DNA of 43,900 nt from Bryobacterales bacterium (GCA_003136675.1 PLFE01000180.1:1-43900), one strand, 5' to 3'. Positions 1 to 9,101 are shown, numbered from the stretch's first letter. Notes: generated by a model not told the origin, from the sequence alone. Translations and numbers: made by a program.

Positions 1-1003
1 TATCGGGATCAATCCCTTTATGCGCCGCAAGTGCCGCCGCAAACAATTGCGCCGGCACTATATAAGGAATCGGCGTCAAAATCTCAGGGAGCTTCTCCGG
101 CAGGCAAATCAAACGCGTACCCATCTCGCACGCTTCCGGATTGCGCCGGTCCGTTATGAAAACCATCTCCGCATTCAGCGCCTTCAGCTTCAGGCACATC
201 TCCTTCATCCCCGGCCACGTCACACCCGCCGGAGCAAACAGAAATGCCGGAAATCCATGCTCGATCATCGCGATCGGACCATGCTGAAAATCGGCCGACG
301 AAAACCGCTCCGCAATCACATAGCACGTCTCCATCATCTTCAGCGCGAACTCGAAAGCGTTGGCGTAGTTCAGCCCGCGCCCCATCACCACCGCGTGATC
401 CATGAAGCGATACCGCTCAGCCAGCGCCGTGATCTCGCCTTCCAGGCCAAGCGCCAGTTGCACCGCGTCCGCAATCCGCTCCAGGTCCGTAACCCGTATC
501 TTCGCGCCCAGCGCATAAGCGATCAGATACATCATCATCAACTGGCCCGTATACGTCTTCGTCGCGGCGACGCTCTTCTCCTTTCCCGCGCGCACCAGAA
601 ACACATGCTCCGCCAGCTTCGCCAGCGTACTGCGGGATTCGTTGGTCACCCCCACCGTGATCGCATTCTGCTTGCGTGCCTGTTCCAGAACGATATTGGT
701 ATCGGTGGATTCGCCGGATTGCGAGATCGCGATCACCATCGTCTCCCGCAAATCGAGCCGCACTCCATACAACGTCGAGACCGAGGGCGCCGCCAGCGCC
801 ACCGGAATCCCCGTCGTGATTTCAATCAGGTAACGGCCGAACTGCGCGGCATTGTCGGACGTCCCGCGCGCCACCAGAACAATCAGGCGCGGCTTCCGGC
901 GTCCCACCAGCGCGCGGAATTTCTCGATGCGCCGCATCTCCAGACGCAGTGTCGCTTCCAGCGTTTCCGGCTGCTGCCGGATCTCTTCCAACATTTTTGA
1001 CAT
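1..1003 (-). CDS. SIS-domain sugar-phosphate isomerase/deaminase (GlmS-isomerase or NagB-II type), 3' end outside window
   Basis: Reading leftwards from ATG at 1003, an open frame of 334 codons reaches the window edge without a stop. The product has two SIS (sugar isomerase) domains and no N-terminal glutaminase domain. Visible hallmarks are ARGTSDNAA near residue 45, ISQSGESTDT near 93, TNESRSTLA and VAATKTYTGQ in SIS1, GRGLNYANAFE in SIS2 and a terminal HKGIDPD resembling the GlmS tail, so only about ten residues should be missing. Stand-alone proteins of this size act as type II glucosamine-6-phosphate deaminases or related ketose/aldose-phosphate isomerases; amidotransferase activity is unlikely without the glutaminase domain. 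It starts 32 bp after addA and lies in the same directon. A second in-frame ATG is at 994. The fold assignment is firm; the exact substrate is inference. Confidence 0.88.
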   Translation of the reverse strand, partial: MSKMLEEIRQQPETLEATLRLEMRRIEKFRALVGRRKPRLIVLVARGTSDNAAQFGRYLIEITTGIPVALAAPSVSTLYGVRLDLRETMVIAISQSGESTDTNIVLEQARKQNAITVGVTNESRSTLAKLAEHVFLVRAGKEKSVAATKTYTGQLMMMYLIAYALGAKIRVTDLERIADAVQLALGLEGEITALAERYRFMDHAVVMGRGLNYANAFEFALKMMETCYVIAERFSSADFQHGPIAMIEHGFPAFLFAPAGVTWPGMKEMCLKLKALNAEMVFITDRRNPEACEMGTRLICLPEKLPEILTPIPYIVPAQLFAAALAAHKGIDPD

Positions 1004-1035
1004 CAGGATTTACGATACTGCATTCCGAAGGAGTT

Positions 1036-4000
1036 CTACCTAAGCAAGTCGTTCGGCCGCACCGGGCAAACATTCCGGAAGAATTCGCAGCGCAGGCAAT
1101 GCCGCCCTGGATTCAGGGGAAAATCAAGATGCTCCTGCGCGGCGATCAGGTCCGCGCCCAGGTGCATCATTCGAGCCGCATCGCCCAGCGGAACGGCGAT
1201 GGGAACGTCCGGCCGCAGAAAATGCAGCCACGCTTCCTGCACACGCTTGCCGGTGGCGGCCTCCAGCGCGAGTCCATAAACCTGAAGCTGAACGCGATAA
1301 TCCTCCGCGCGGAGCGTTGCCTCCGCCGCGGATACGTCATCGGTCTTATAATCGACCACAACAATGCCGCGAGGTTCCTCGAACCAGAGATCGATGGTTC
1401 CCCGCACAATGAGTTCTCCGGTCCCGAACACGAAGTCCCACTCATACTCTTTGCGCACGGCCTTCTGCAAGCGCTTATAGAGAGGACTGCGCACAAACAC
1501 ACTGGCCAGCGCCGCCGACTGCATCTGCGGATTTGGCACATCCTTGATACCGGCCAGCATGGCATGCACTTCGATACCAATCTGAGAGGCATCCCGCGAT
1601 TCGCCCGGCCCAATGGCGAACGAACGCTTGCGCAAAAGATCGCCATCCCATCCCAGGAAACCCGCCAGATAGTATTTGCGCGGGCAGCTTGCGAATTGGG
1701 AAAGCCCGCTGGCCGTCACATTCGGGTCGAACTGGTCAGTCAAAACGGGCCGATCCAAAACCAGGACACCGGCGTCGGCATTCACCGCGGTTTCGATGCC
1801 CGAAGAAGGAGGAAGCGCATCGCTATGAATAATCCGCACTTCAAACGGCAAGCCCTTCGGAGTCTCGTACGCTTGGATCACCGGCTGGCCCGAGGCCGCC
1901 ACATGACTAAGATCGAGCGCCTCATAAATGCGGCCGGCCCAATTCCTCAGAGTCTTCCCCGCCTTTTGACTCCACGTAAGAACCAGGTGTTCCTCCGCGC
2001 GGGTCAGCGCCACATAAAGCAGCCGGTGGGCTTCCTCATCCTCCGTCCTGGCGATCGCCACCTGGTTCCGGCGATTGATCAGACCTGGGTCGGACCACCG
2101 GATGCCAAGGCCGTGAGCCGGCGTAAAGTTCAATACCGGCGAGTCATTACTGGCCATCCCTTTATCCATCGCCACCAGAAAGACCACCTTGAACTCAAGC
2201 CCCTTCGCCGCGTGTGCGGTCATAATCTGCACCGCGTCGCGAGTCTCATCGATCGGAGAATCCTGCTCGCGCGGGTTCGTCTTCCGCATCGCTTCCAGAT
2301 ACCGGACAAACTCCGCCGGCGTCAACTCCGCTCGCGCCCGCGCGATGGCCAGAAACTTCTCGATATTTGCGCCGACCGGTGTCTCCGGGTTCCACACGAT
2401 GCCCATCTCATCCAGCGCCCTCAAAATCAACCGGTCCGCGGAAAGTGAGCCGGCGGCCTTGCGCCACCGCCCGAACGCGGCCGCAAACCGATCGAAGCGC
2501 ATCCGGTCTTCCGCGTCCAATGGCACCGAAGCCGGAAACGCCAGGGCATTCCCAAAGCTGTTCCCCTGCGACTTCAGCCGCAAAAGACCTTCATCGGAAA
2601 GGCCCGCGAAAGCGGACCGCAACACGGCCAGCGTGCTCACCTCATCCCGGGGATTCTCTATCATGCGAAGCAGGTGCGTCAGATCGAGCGCCTCGCGCGT
2701 CTCCAGAAATCCGGTCCGGCGATTCAGGTTGTACTCGATCCCCGCTGTCCTCAAAGCCTCCAGATAAGGGTCCAGCACCGTGCTGTTGCGAACCAGAATC
2801 GCGACGTCGCTCAGCTTCGCCGGCAGCGCAACCAGAAGCTCCTGGATGCGGCCCGCTACCCACTCCGCTTCCACGGTGTAGTCTTCTTTGTCTTCATTGC
2901 GATCGAAGAACATCACCTCCACCGAGGGATGGCCGCGCTCCTCGAAGGTTTGCGCGGGCACCAGATCGCGCTCCGTGATCCCTGGTGCGCCGTCGATAAT
3001 CCGTTGCGCCGCGCGCAGAATGGCCGGACGGCTGCGCCAGTTCTGTACCAGCTCCGCCGCGTGACCGTTCCGGCCCTTCACAGATTCGTGATAGCCCTGG
3101 AAAACAACCGGACTGGCGTGGCGGAAACCATAAATGGATTGGTTCAGATCTCCCACCGCGTAGAAGCGGTCCGCACCCCGCACCAGTTCCACCAACCTCG
3201 CCTGCTGCGCGCTGGTGTCCTGAAACTCATCGATCATTACCTGCCGGTACTGTTCATTGATCCGCCCGCGTACGACCGGATTTTCTTCGAGCAGCCGCAC
3301 CGTGAAGAGTTCGAGATCGTTGAAGTCGAGCGAGGCCATCTCCGTCTTTTTCACTCGATAGCGGGCGTCGAACCGTTCGATGGCCTCAATCAGCAGATCG
3401 CGTTCGGCCTGGAAGCGCGCGTCGAGCAACCACGCTTGCAGATCCTCGATTGCCTTCCGCATGCCATCGATTTCGTGTTTCGCGGAATTGGTCGGCCCCT
3501 TGGTGAACTTCGCCTGACTCAAAGCGACGAGCAGCTCATCATCCGTGCGTGCCGATCGAATGCGCTCAATCGACTCCTTCGCCTGGTCCCGCGCATTGCG
3601 CTGAGCGAGGTTCGGCGTAGCCGGGAATCCGAGCAGGTATCTCCCGGCCACTTCCAAAATCGGTTCCAGCGAGGGACGCTCGGGGATCGGCATGTGACGC
3701 AGATCCTCTGGCCGCACACCCGCAGCGCGGATTGCATCATAGATCTTTGGTATAAGGTCTTCGAAGTCCGCTCCACCGGTCGCGTCCAGCAACTTGTTCA
3801 TACCGGCGCGGTTCTCCGCCGTCAGATCATCCAGCGTTTCCCGCAGCGCGCGCGCCTGCTCAATCGCCGCCACCTGTTCATCGAGGACGGTGAACTCCGG
3901 GTCCACTCCGGCCGATGTCGCGTGGTCTCTCAGTATCCTGCTACAGAACGCGTGAATGGTCGAAACATGCGCTCTGTCGAGCTTCCGCAGCATGTCTTGC

Positions 4001-4227
4001 GAATCCTGGAACGCCGTGGAAAGCATCTGGCGCATTTTCGCCGCGGCCTTCTCGGTGAAAGTGATCGCAATGATCTCCGACGGATCGATGCCGGAATCAA
4101 CCAGGCGGCGATAGCGCTCCACCAGAACGGTAGTCTTGCCGGAGCCTGGTCCCGCGACGATGCAGGCGTCTTCCCCAAGACGCGAGATATCGATCGCCAG
4201 CTCTTGTTCGCCTGTAAACGACGTCAT
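1036..4227 (-). CDS. addA: AddA-like UvrD-family helicase/nuclease
   Basis: The 1063-residue product is a superfamily 1A helicase fused to a RecB-type nuclease, the AddA subunit of an AddAB-like complex that resects double-strand DNA ends for recombination. In order: Q-motif region (residues 1-12), Walker A AGPGSGKT (25-32), ITFTEKAAAKM, Walker B DEFQDTSAQQ (about 333), VGDLNQSIYGFRH, NWRSRPA, motif V AHAAKGLEFKVVFL and motif VI YVALTRAEEHL. The C-terminal nuclease shows IGIEVHAML, GTIDLW, VVVDYKTD (about 960) and VQLQVYGLALE. Four cysteines (one in FASCPRKYY near 845, then CLRCEFFRNVC near the C-terminus) look like the 4Fe-4S set usually noted in AddB nucleases. The start lies 3 bp after the addB stop, so the two are almost certainly co-transcribed and translationally coupled. 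Confidence 0.93.
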   Translation of the reverse strand: MTSFTGEQELAIDISRLGEDACIVAGPGSGKTTVLVERYRRLVDSGIDPSEIIAITFTEKAAAKMRQMLSTAFQDSQDMLRKLDRAHVSTIHAFCSRILRDHATSAGVDPEFTVLDEQVAAIEQARALRETLDDLTAENRAGMNKLLDATGGADFEDLIPKIYDAIRAAGVRPEDLRHMPIPERPSLEPILEVAGRYLLGFPATPNLAQRNARDQAKESIERIRSARTDDELLVALSQAKFTKGPTNSAKHEIDGMRKAIEDLQAWLLDARFQAERDLLIEAIERFDARYRVKKTEMASLDFNDLELFTVRLLEENPVVRGRINEQYRQVMIDEFQDTSAQQARLVELVRGADRFYAVGDLNQSIYGFRHASPVVFQGYHESVKGRNGHAAELVQNWRSRPAILRAAQRIIDGAPGITERDLVPAQTFEERGHPSVEVMFFDRNEDKEDYTVEAEWVAGRIQELLVALPAKLSDVAILVRNSTVLDPYLEALRTAGIEYNLNRRTGFLETREALDLTHLLRMIENPRDEVSTLAVLRSAFAGLSDEGLLRLKSQGNSFGNALAFPASVPLDAEDRMRFDRFAAAFGRWRKAAGSLSADRLILRALDEMGIVWNPETPVGANIEKFLAIARARAELTPAEFVRYLEAMRKTNPREQDSPIDETRDAVQIMTAHAAKGLEFKVVFLVAMDKGMASNDSPVLNFTPAHGLGIRWSDPGLINRRNQVAIARTEDEEAHRLLYVALTRAEEHLVLTWSQKAGKTLRNWAGRIYEALDLSHVAASGQPVIQAYETPKGLPFEVRIIHSDALPPSSGIETAVNADAGVLVLDRPVLTDQFDPNVTASGLSQFASCPRKYYLAGFLGWDGDLLRKRSFAIGPGESRDASQIGIEVHAMLAGIKDVPNPQMQSAALASVFVRSPLYKRLQKAVRKEYEWDFVFGTGELIVRGTIDLWFEEPRGIVVVDYKTDDVSAAEATLRAEDYRVQLQVYGLALEAATGKRVQEAWLHFLRPDVPIAVPLGDAARMMHLGADLIAAQEHLDFPLNPGRHCLRCEFFRNVCPVRPNDLLR

Positions 4228-4230
4228 CGG

Positions 4231-6738
4231 TTAAGAAGCCGTCGCCGCAGCCGGCTGTTCAATCCGGCATGCATCCTTATAGGTGCAGTAACGGCAAGGG
4301 CCCTGATTCGCTGGACGCGGATGGATCGTGCCCGCACGGAACTCCGCCGCGGCGTTCGAAGCACGCTGCAAGGCGCTCGGAATCCAATCGTCGGGAATCG
4401 GCGCCAGGCCCTTCTTAAAATTCGCCCCGGGCACCGTGCCCCAGCCGTAATATTCAGGCTGTTCGCCGCCCTTCAAACTGACGTAAACCATCGCCGACGC
4501 GGGGCGGCCGATCCGTTTCTCCGCGGCCCACGCATACAAAGGACCTTGCAGTTTGGTCTCATCTTCCAGCTTCTTCTTCGTATTTTCCGCGGTACTGAAC
4601 TTATAATCGACCACAACGGCGCTGCCGTCGTCGAGCTCATCAATGCGGTCAAACCTGCCCCGGATCGAAAGTTGGCCGTCCACCGCGAGATCAAAATCCA
4701 CTTCGGTTTGCGACTGCCTATTCAGAGGATACCGCTTGTCGTCGATGAACTGCCGCAACGCAATCCGGATCAGGCGGCGCATGCGATCTGTGCGAAATCC
4801 GGGTTGGATATTCTCCTTCTCGCACACCGCCGCAAAGACTCTGGCAAACAGCGGTTCCAACTCCTCGCGCGTGGCGAACCACTCCTGCAACACCTGATGC
4901 GCGATGGTCCCTTGCACCATAAAATTCAAGCGATCTTCGGGACGCGTCGGGAGCTCGGCGATGGACAGCGTCTTTCCGCCGAAGAACAGGAACGGGCATT
5001 GGAGCAGGCTTTCGAGCGAACTCACCCCCACCTTCGCGTGCTTCCCGGCAAGAACGCTGAGCATGTCCGGCGATTGCACGCGGCTGGGCTGCGTCCATGG
5101 CGCGATGGCGGCGGGAAGCGCGGGACGCACCGAAGGCGCCTCGGCATCCGCCTCCCTATCAACGAGAAAGATGGATTTCAGATTCCGCTGCCCGCGCGCA
5201 TCGGTCCGAGGATAGCTCAGCACCAGCAGATCGCGGGCGCGGCCACACACCTCTTGAAAGAGGTCGAACTCCGCTTTGTCCTTCTCCTGCGAGGTCCGGG
5301 CCTCCATCGCCGCCAGCGCGGCGTCGGAGAAGAAAGGGTCGCGCGCATTCTGGGCCGGAAAGTCCTTCTCCACCAAGCCGCATACGAAGACCGTCGACAG
5401 ATCCCACTGCCGCGATTCCCACGCGCTGAGCACGTGGACCACGTTGCGCGACCGAGGCTGCATCGTGAAAGTGGATAGACGCAGCACGGAACGCGCCACT
5501 TGCCAGAATGCGGCGAGGTCGATCGCCTGAGTCTTGCTGATCCACCACTCGGCGGCCTGTTCCATGGCCTGAGCAAAAGCTTTCAAACCGGCCGCCTGCC
5601 GACGATAGTGCTCGGCTTCACCCGGCGGGATGCGGTCCGGAATATGGCCGGGCCAGAAAAGCGAGGGCAGATGCGCGAGCCGCGCCGCCCACTCATTGGG
5701 GGTGCGTTTCTCACCGCGCCATGCGTCGATCTGCTCAAAACTCTTCAGCACCCGCTGGGGCACAAAGCTCGCACCGGCGATTTTCAGCAGCGGCTCCAGG
5801 CCGCTTCCCGGCAGGTGTTTGTTCACCTTGACGGCAAAGGCATCCAGCGCATCGGTAGCACGGGCGTTCGGGACGAAGCGCAGAAGCTGCAGGACCTGCT
5901 CATGCTCCCACCCACCGAGCAAGGCTTCCACGATGCCCGTGAGTAGACGAGCGGCTGGATGGGAGTGCAGTGGCTCCGGAAAGTAGAAGTGCGCGGGGAT
6001 TCCGAATCGCTCAAAAGCAGCCCGCAACAGAGGCACGTACTTCTCAGGTTTGCGAAGAACGACACCCGTGTCGCGGAAGTCGCCTTGTTCCAGAATCCGC
6101 CGCGCGATCTCTTCCACTTCACGCTCCACCGTTTCGGGAACCAGCACGATTGTGGCGGGGTTCGTGCTTTCACCGGACTCCGTGCAAGTCGCCGACACGG
6201 CTTCAATTAACTCGATCTCAAGCCCGGAGAGTTCGGCGAACCCCTCAAACCAGATGTCATCGGCCAGCTTCCTGGTTCGCGCAGCCTTCTCCGCAATCCG
6301 TAGAGACTCGCCACGCATCACCAGGCCTCGCGCAGTGAGTTGACGCTCGACATCCTTCCAGACGCGTGCCACGGCGTCTCCGAAAGGCGCAACTTTGGCG
6401 GGGGTGCAGCCCGCGGCATCGAGTTCCGCAATGGTCTTGGCGAGGCGCGCGTGGAACCCGGCAAGTGCAGCCACTTTCCGGAACTCGGGCAGATCCAGAC
6501 GGCGCACCGCATCTTCCACCATAAGGGAGAAAAGCTCGTTCGAGACGACTGTGGTTTCCGGCGCAAGGTCCGCGACGAAGCGTGCCAGCGTGCTGACATC
6601 CCGTGCGCGGAACACCAAGCCATCGCGCGCCAGTTCGTGGCTCAGATGCTCGGCGAGCGTTGCTGTGGGTACCACGATGCGCCCGGTGCGCCCCTGTCGC
6701 AGAGACTCCTTGAAGCTTCGAAGAACCGGTGGCTGCAT
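4231..6738 (-). CDS. addB: AddB-like PD-(D/E)XK nuclease subunit
   Basis: The 835-residue protein is a partner of the adjacent AddA. The N-terminal two thirds read as an inactivated helicase-like scaffold (RIVVPTATLAEHLSHEL at 20-36, with no GxGKT P-loop; later NVVHVLSAWESRQWDLSTVF). The C-terminal third is a RecB-family nuclease: GTIAHQVLQEW, GRFDRIDELDDG, VVVDYKFS (about 709) and KLQGPLYAWA. Cysteines in LLQCPFLFF (about 579) and CRYCTYKDAC (about 813-822, spacing C-x2-C-x5-C) match the iron-sulfur staple of AddB nucleases. It is shorter than typical Firmicutes AddB (over 1100 residues), the main loss being the N-terminal ATP-binding part. It starts 4 bp after the preceding secreted-protein gene and stops 3 bp before addA. 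Confidence 0.9.
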   Translation of the reverse strand: MQPPVLRSFKESLRQGRTGRIVVPTATLAEHLSHELARDGLVFRARDVSTLARFVADLAPETTVVSNELFSLMVEDAVRRLDLPEFRKVAALAGFHARLAKTIAELDAAGCTPAKVAPFGDAVARVWKDVERQLTARGLVMRGESLRIAEKAARTRKLADDIWFEGFAELSGLEIELIEAVSATCTESGESTNPATIVLVPETVEREVEEIARRILEQGDFRDTGVVLRKPEKYVPLLRAAFERFGIPAHFYFPEPLHSHPAARLLTGIVEALLGGWEHEQVLQLLRFVPNARATDALDAFAVKVNKHLPGSGLEPLLKIAGASFVPQRVLKSFEQIDAWRGEKRTPNEWAARLAHLPSLFWPGHIPDRIPPGEAEHYRRQAAGLKAFAQAMEQAAEWWISKTQAIDLAAFWQVARSVLRLSTFTMQPRSRNVVHVLSAWESRQWDLSTVFVCGLVEKDFPAQNARDPFFSDAALAAMEARTSQEKDKAEFDLFQEVCGRARDLLVLSYPRTDARGQRNLKSIFLVDREADAEAPSVRPALPAAIAPWTQPSRVQSPDMLSVLAGKHAKVGVSSLESLLQCPFLFFGGKTLSIAELPTRPEDRLNFMVQGTIAHQVLQEWFATREELEPLFARVFAAVCEKENIQPGFRTDRMRRLIRIALRQFIDDKRYPLNRQSQTEVDFDLAVDGQLSIRGRFDRIDELDDGSAVVVDYKFSTAENTKKKLEDETKLQGPLYAWAAEKRIGRPASAMVYVSLKGGEQPEYYGWGTVPGANFKKGLAPIPDDWIPSALQRASNAAAEFRAGTIHPRPANQGPCRYCTYKDACRIEQPAAATAS

Positions 6739-6742
6739 TCCG

Positions 6743-7876
6743 CTAGAACTTATTCAGTTCTACCACCAGCGCCGAAAGTCCATGTATGCGATAGAGATCC
6801 GTCAGCCTCTGCTCTTCGGGAGAAGGCGACAGCGGCGATGCCGATGCGCCCTCTCGCTTGGGAATCCAGACCTTGCCGTCGGAGTATTCCACCTGGTTGA
6901 CCACGCCGACGAGCTGCCCGATGGAGAGCGCGGAAGTGCTCTTGGGCTTGTAGAAACGCAGTGCCGCATCCTGCACCAACTCGCCCATCTGACCGGCGGG
7001 AAGGTAGAGATCGGCGTCGGAAAGAGGCACGGAGCCGGCCATGTATTGCTGTCCGGAGGTATCCTTCACCATCCAGGCGATCTCGACATAGCGCACCGGC
7101 TTGTTCGAAAGGTTCTTGACCTCGATGCGCGGCGAACGCACCTCATCCCCCGAGATCTCGGCCCATCCCTGTACGGCCTTCACCGGAGCTTCCGGCATGT
7201 TCAGGAAGGTGAACTTCTCCATGCGCCCCGGAACGTTGGTGGAAGCCGTGGTGGTGCGGCCGCGGACCATGCGCACGTCGAGGCGCTGCATGTCGTCCTG
7301 GCGCTTCAGACTTTCGATGACGGCTTCCTGCAGACCGGCGGACCCTCGTTCAGCCAGCATGTGTTTGAGGTAAGCCCGATCCCGCCGCGCTTCCATCTCC
7401 CAGAAGGTCATCGTGCGTTTGGAGTTGAGGCGGTTCGGGCCGTAGAAATTGAGATCTTCGAACAGCACCCCATCGAGATTCACCTGAACCAGCGGGCCGG
7501 GGGTGCCCGCGGGACGCATCAGGCGCACGTCCACGCGAAGTGGGAAGATCTCATCGCGGCCTACATCCACCAGCCTCGAAACCGACGCCCGGCCAACCGG
7601 CAGCGACTCCTGCGAAACGATCAGCAGGGTAATCCCGCGCAGACGCCGGCTACCGGCGTTCTTCAAAGACAGATCCAGATGAACATCCAAAGTGAGCGCC
7701 CCGCCGCGCACCGTGGCGCGCGATTCGTTGACGTCGCAGGAAATCAAGGTGACCGGGGAATCCGCGGGAAGGTTGAACTTCACCGATCCGTTCGGATCGA
7801 ACTGGCGCTCCTGAGCCCACGCAGGCGTGGTGAGAGCAAGTGCCGCAACGATGATAAAGCTATTCCGCGTAGACAT
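6743..7876 (-). CDS. Secreted protein of unknown function, third gene of ECF sigma module
   Basis: The 377-residue product has a clear Sec signal peptide (MSTRNSFIIVAALALTTPAWA, cleavage after AWA) and then a soluble, beta-rich sequence with no membrane segment and one cysteine near residue 47. I recognise no enzyme motif. The text around residues 60-110 (long runs alternating charged and hydrophobic residues, LKNAGSRRLRGITLLIVSQ) and the later LSNKPVRYVEIAWMVKD resemble paired beta-sandwich domains describing 'additional' interactions. The start overlaps the anti-sigma gene by 17 bp and the stop is 4 bp before addB, so it is embedded in the same transcript. It may be the periplasmic sensor or effector of the sigma module; this is inference from position only. 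Confidence 0.8.
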   Translation of the reverse strand: MSTRNSFIIVAALALTTPAWAQERQFDPNGSVKFNLPADSPVTLISCDVNESRATVRGGALTLDVHLDLSLKNAGSRRLRGITLLIVSQESLPVGRASVSRLVDVGRDEIFPLRVDVRLMRPAGTPGPLVQVNLDGVLFEDLNFYGPNRLNSKRTMTFWEMEARRDRAYLKHMLAERGSAGLQEAVIESLKRQDDMQRLDVRMVRGRTTTASTNVPGRMEKFTFLNMPEAPVKAVQGWAEISGDEVRSPRIEVKNLSNKPVRYVEIAWMVKDTSGQQYMAGSVPLSDADLYLPAGQMGELVQDAALRFYKPKSTSALSIGQLVGVVNQVEYSDGKVWIPKREGASASPLSPSPEEQRLTDLYRIHGLSALVVELNKF

Positions 7877-8459
7877 TGACGATGGTCACTCCGGTATCGT
7901 CCACGTAGCGGGAGCGAACAGCACCGTGGGCGCTTACAGTTCGGATCACATTGCTGCCGGCGGGCGCGGGAACCGAGAGACCGCGATCTCCGCTGCTGAC
8001 CATGGTTTCATCGCCGCTGGCTTCGAGCGTTGGCAGAGTATTCGACAAACCCGCCTGGGCAGGAACCGCGGCGTGATGCAGCACGGGATTCTCCATGGCC
8101 AGAAGCACCGCCAGAACGGTTAAGCCGGCCAGCGCAAGAGACAAGCGGGGCGGGGTCACGAGAGCCACGCGAGAGGGCCGTTCCACGAACGACACGCACT
8201 CCCCGGCCGATAGACCGAGGCGGATATTGGCGGACATTTCCGACGCCAGCGACTGCCAACCGGAACCATCAAGGGCGGCGGGCATCACGTCCGCGGATCG
8301 GCTCAGGCTCTCCTGCAACCGCACAAACTCAAGGGCTGCCGCCGCGCACTCCTCACAACGATCGAGGTGGCGCTCCACCAGCTTCCGGCGCCAGAACCCC
8401 ACATCGCCGCGCGAATAGAGCGCGAGTTGCGTTTGCGGGATATGTTGACGTTGGCTCAT
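7860..8459 (-). CDS. Zinc-finger anti-sigma factor, single-pass membrane protein
   Basis: The 199-residue protein has an N-terminal ZAS-like zinc-binding motif, H-x3-C-x2-C in RHLDRCEEC (about residues 31-39), then an amphipathic region, a predicted membrane helix (LALAGLTVLAVLLAM, about 110-125) and a C-terminal extracytoplasmic tail of about 75 residues. This is the layout of anti-sigma factors that hold an ECF sigma factor at the membrane until a signal arrives. Its ATG overlaps the sigma-factor stop in an ATGA (8456-8459), which chooses this start over a longer open frame reaching 9074 that only covers sigma-factor sequence in another frame. The 3' end overlaps the next gene by 17 bp. Confidence 0.85.
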   Translation of the reverse strand: MSQRQHIPQTQLALYSRGDVGFWRRKLVERHLDRCEECAAAALEFVRLQESLSRSADVMPAALDGSGWQSLASEMSANIRLGLSAGECVSFVERPSRVALVTPPRLSLALAGLTVLAVLLAMENPVLHHAAVPAQAGLSNTLPTLEASGDETMVSSGDRGLSVPAPAGSNVIRTVSAHGAVRSRYVDDTGVTIVNVYAE

Positions 8460-9010
8460 CGGGAATTCCTTGTCGCGTACTTCCGAAACTTGATGCGTCC
8501 GTTGGCGATGTGGGAACGCACCGTGGCCTTGGAGCAGGAAAGCTGCCGGGCGACTTCTTCCGCCGGAAGGTCTTCCACGTCCCGAAGCACCAGCGCGGCG
8601 CGCTCTCGAGGGCTCAACGTATCCAACCCCTTTTGCAGGTAATCCTGATGCTCGCTGCGGAGCAAAATCTCTTCCGGGCTTTCCGAATGCCGCTCCGGGG
8701 CGAACTCCATCTCGCAGAAGCTCACGCGGCTGTTGCGGCGGAGAAAATCGAGCGCGGTGTTGGTGGCAATCCGTGAAAGCCAGTGGGCCGCCTTTTTCTC
8801 GTCCTTCAACTGATCCTGGCGGGAGAGCGCTTTGATGAAAGCTTCCTGGGTGAGGTCCTGCGCGTCGGCGACGTTGCCGACAATCCGGTAAATCTGCAGG
8901 AAGATGCGGCGCAGGTTCTCCGTGACGAAGCGGCTCTGCGCGTCTTGCGAGATCAGCGGGCTGTCGATCAGGTCGCTCATGGGAGCAGAAACCCATTGGC
9001 TGGCAGTCAT
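8456..9010 (-). CDS. ECF-type RNA polymerase sigma factor
   Basis: The 184-residue protein has the two conserved ECF regions. Sigma-2 spans about residues 28-95, with the core-binding/-10 region GNVADAQDLTQEAFIKAL and SRIATNTALDFLRR. Sigma-4 spans about 125-178, with LSPRERAALVLRDVEDL followed by a helix-turn-helix AEEVARQLSCSKATVRSH. No extra C-terminal domain is present. It is the promoter-proximal gene of a directon running through an anti-sigma factor, a secreted protein, addB, addA and a SIS protein. A second start at MSDLIDS (codon 11) is possible. As is usual for ECF modules it probably activates its own promoter in the 91-bp gap upstream; I could not identify a convincing -35/-10 pair there. 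Confidence 0.93.
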   Translation of the reverse strand: MTASQWVSAPMSDLIDSPLISQDAQSRFVTENLRRIFLQIYRIVGNVADAQDLTQEAFIKALSRQDQLKDEKKAAHWLSRIATNTALDFLRRNSRVSFCEMEFAPERHSESPEEILLRSEHQDYLQKGLDTLSPRERAALVLRDVEDLPAEEVARQLSCSKATVRSHIANGRIKFRKYATRNSR

Positions 9011-9052
9011 TTGTTCGCTCGAAGGGTTGACGGGCGAACCTGCGCAAACGTG

Positions 9053-9070
9053 CAGCCCAATTCCGGGCTG
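9053..9070. promoter_or_regulatory. Perfect inverted repeat in the divergent sigma/thiolase promoter region
   Basis: CAGCCC-AATTCC-GGGCTG is a perfect 6-bp inverted repeat with a 6-bp spacer. It lies 43 bp upstream of the sigma-factor start and 31 bp upstream of the thiolase start, in the only gap between the two divergent units. It could be an operator shared by both or a chance hairpin; nothing in the sequence decides between these. Confidence 0.4.
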
Positions 9071-9101
9071 TCACACTATTACAGGATAGCGGAAATTACA
9101 G

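Noticed and set aside
949-5478. Very long open frames on the plus strand opposite addA and addB (up to 934 codons)
   Set aside because: They are rich in Arg, His and Gln with no domain text, and the minus-strand frames carry complete helicase and nuclease motifs; they are codon-bias shadows.
8459-9074. N-terminal extension of the anti-sigma open frame up to 9074
   Set aside because: It overlaps the whole sigma-factor gene in another frame; the ATGA junction gives the natural start.
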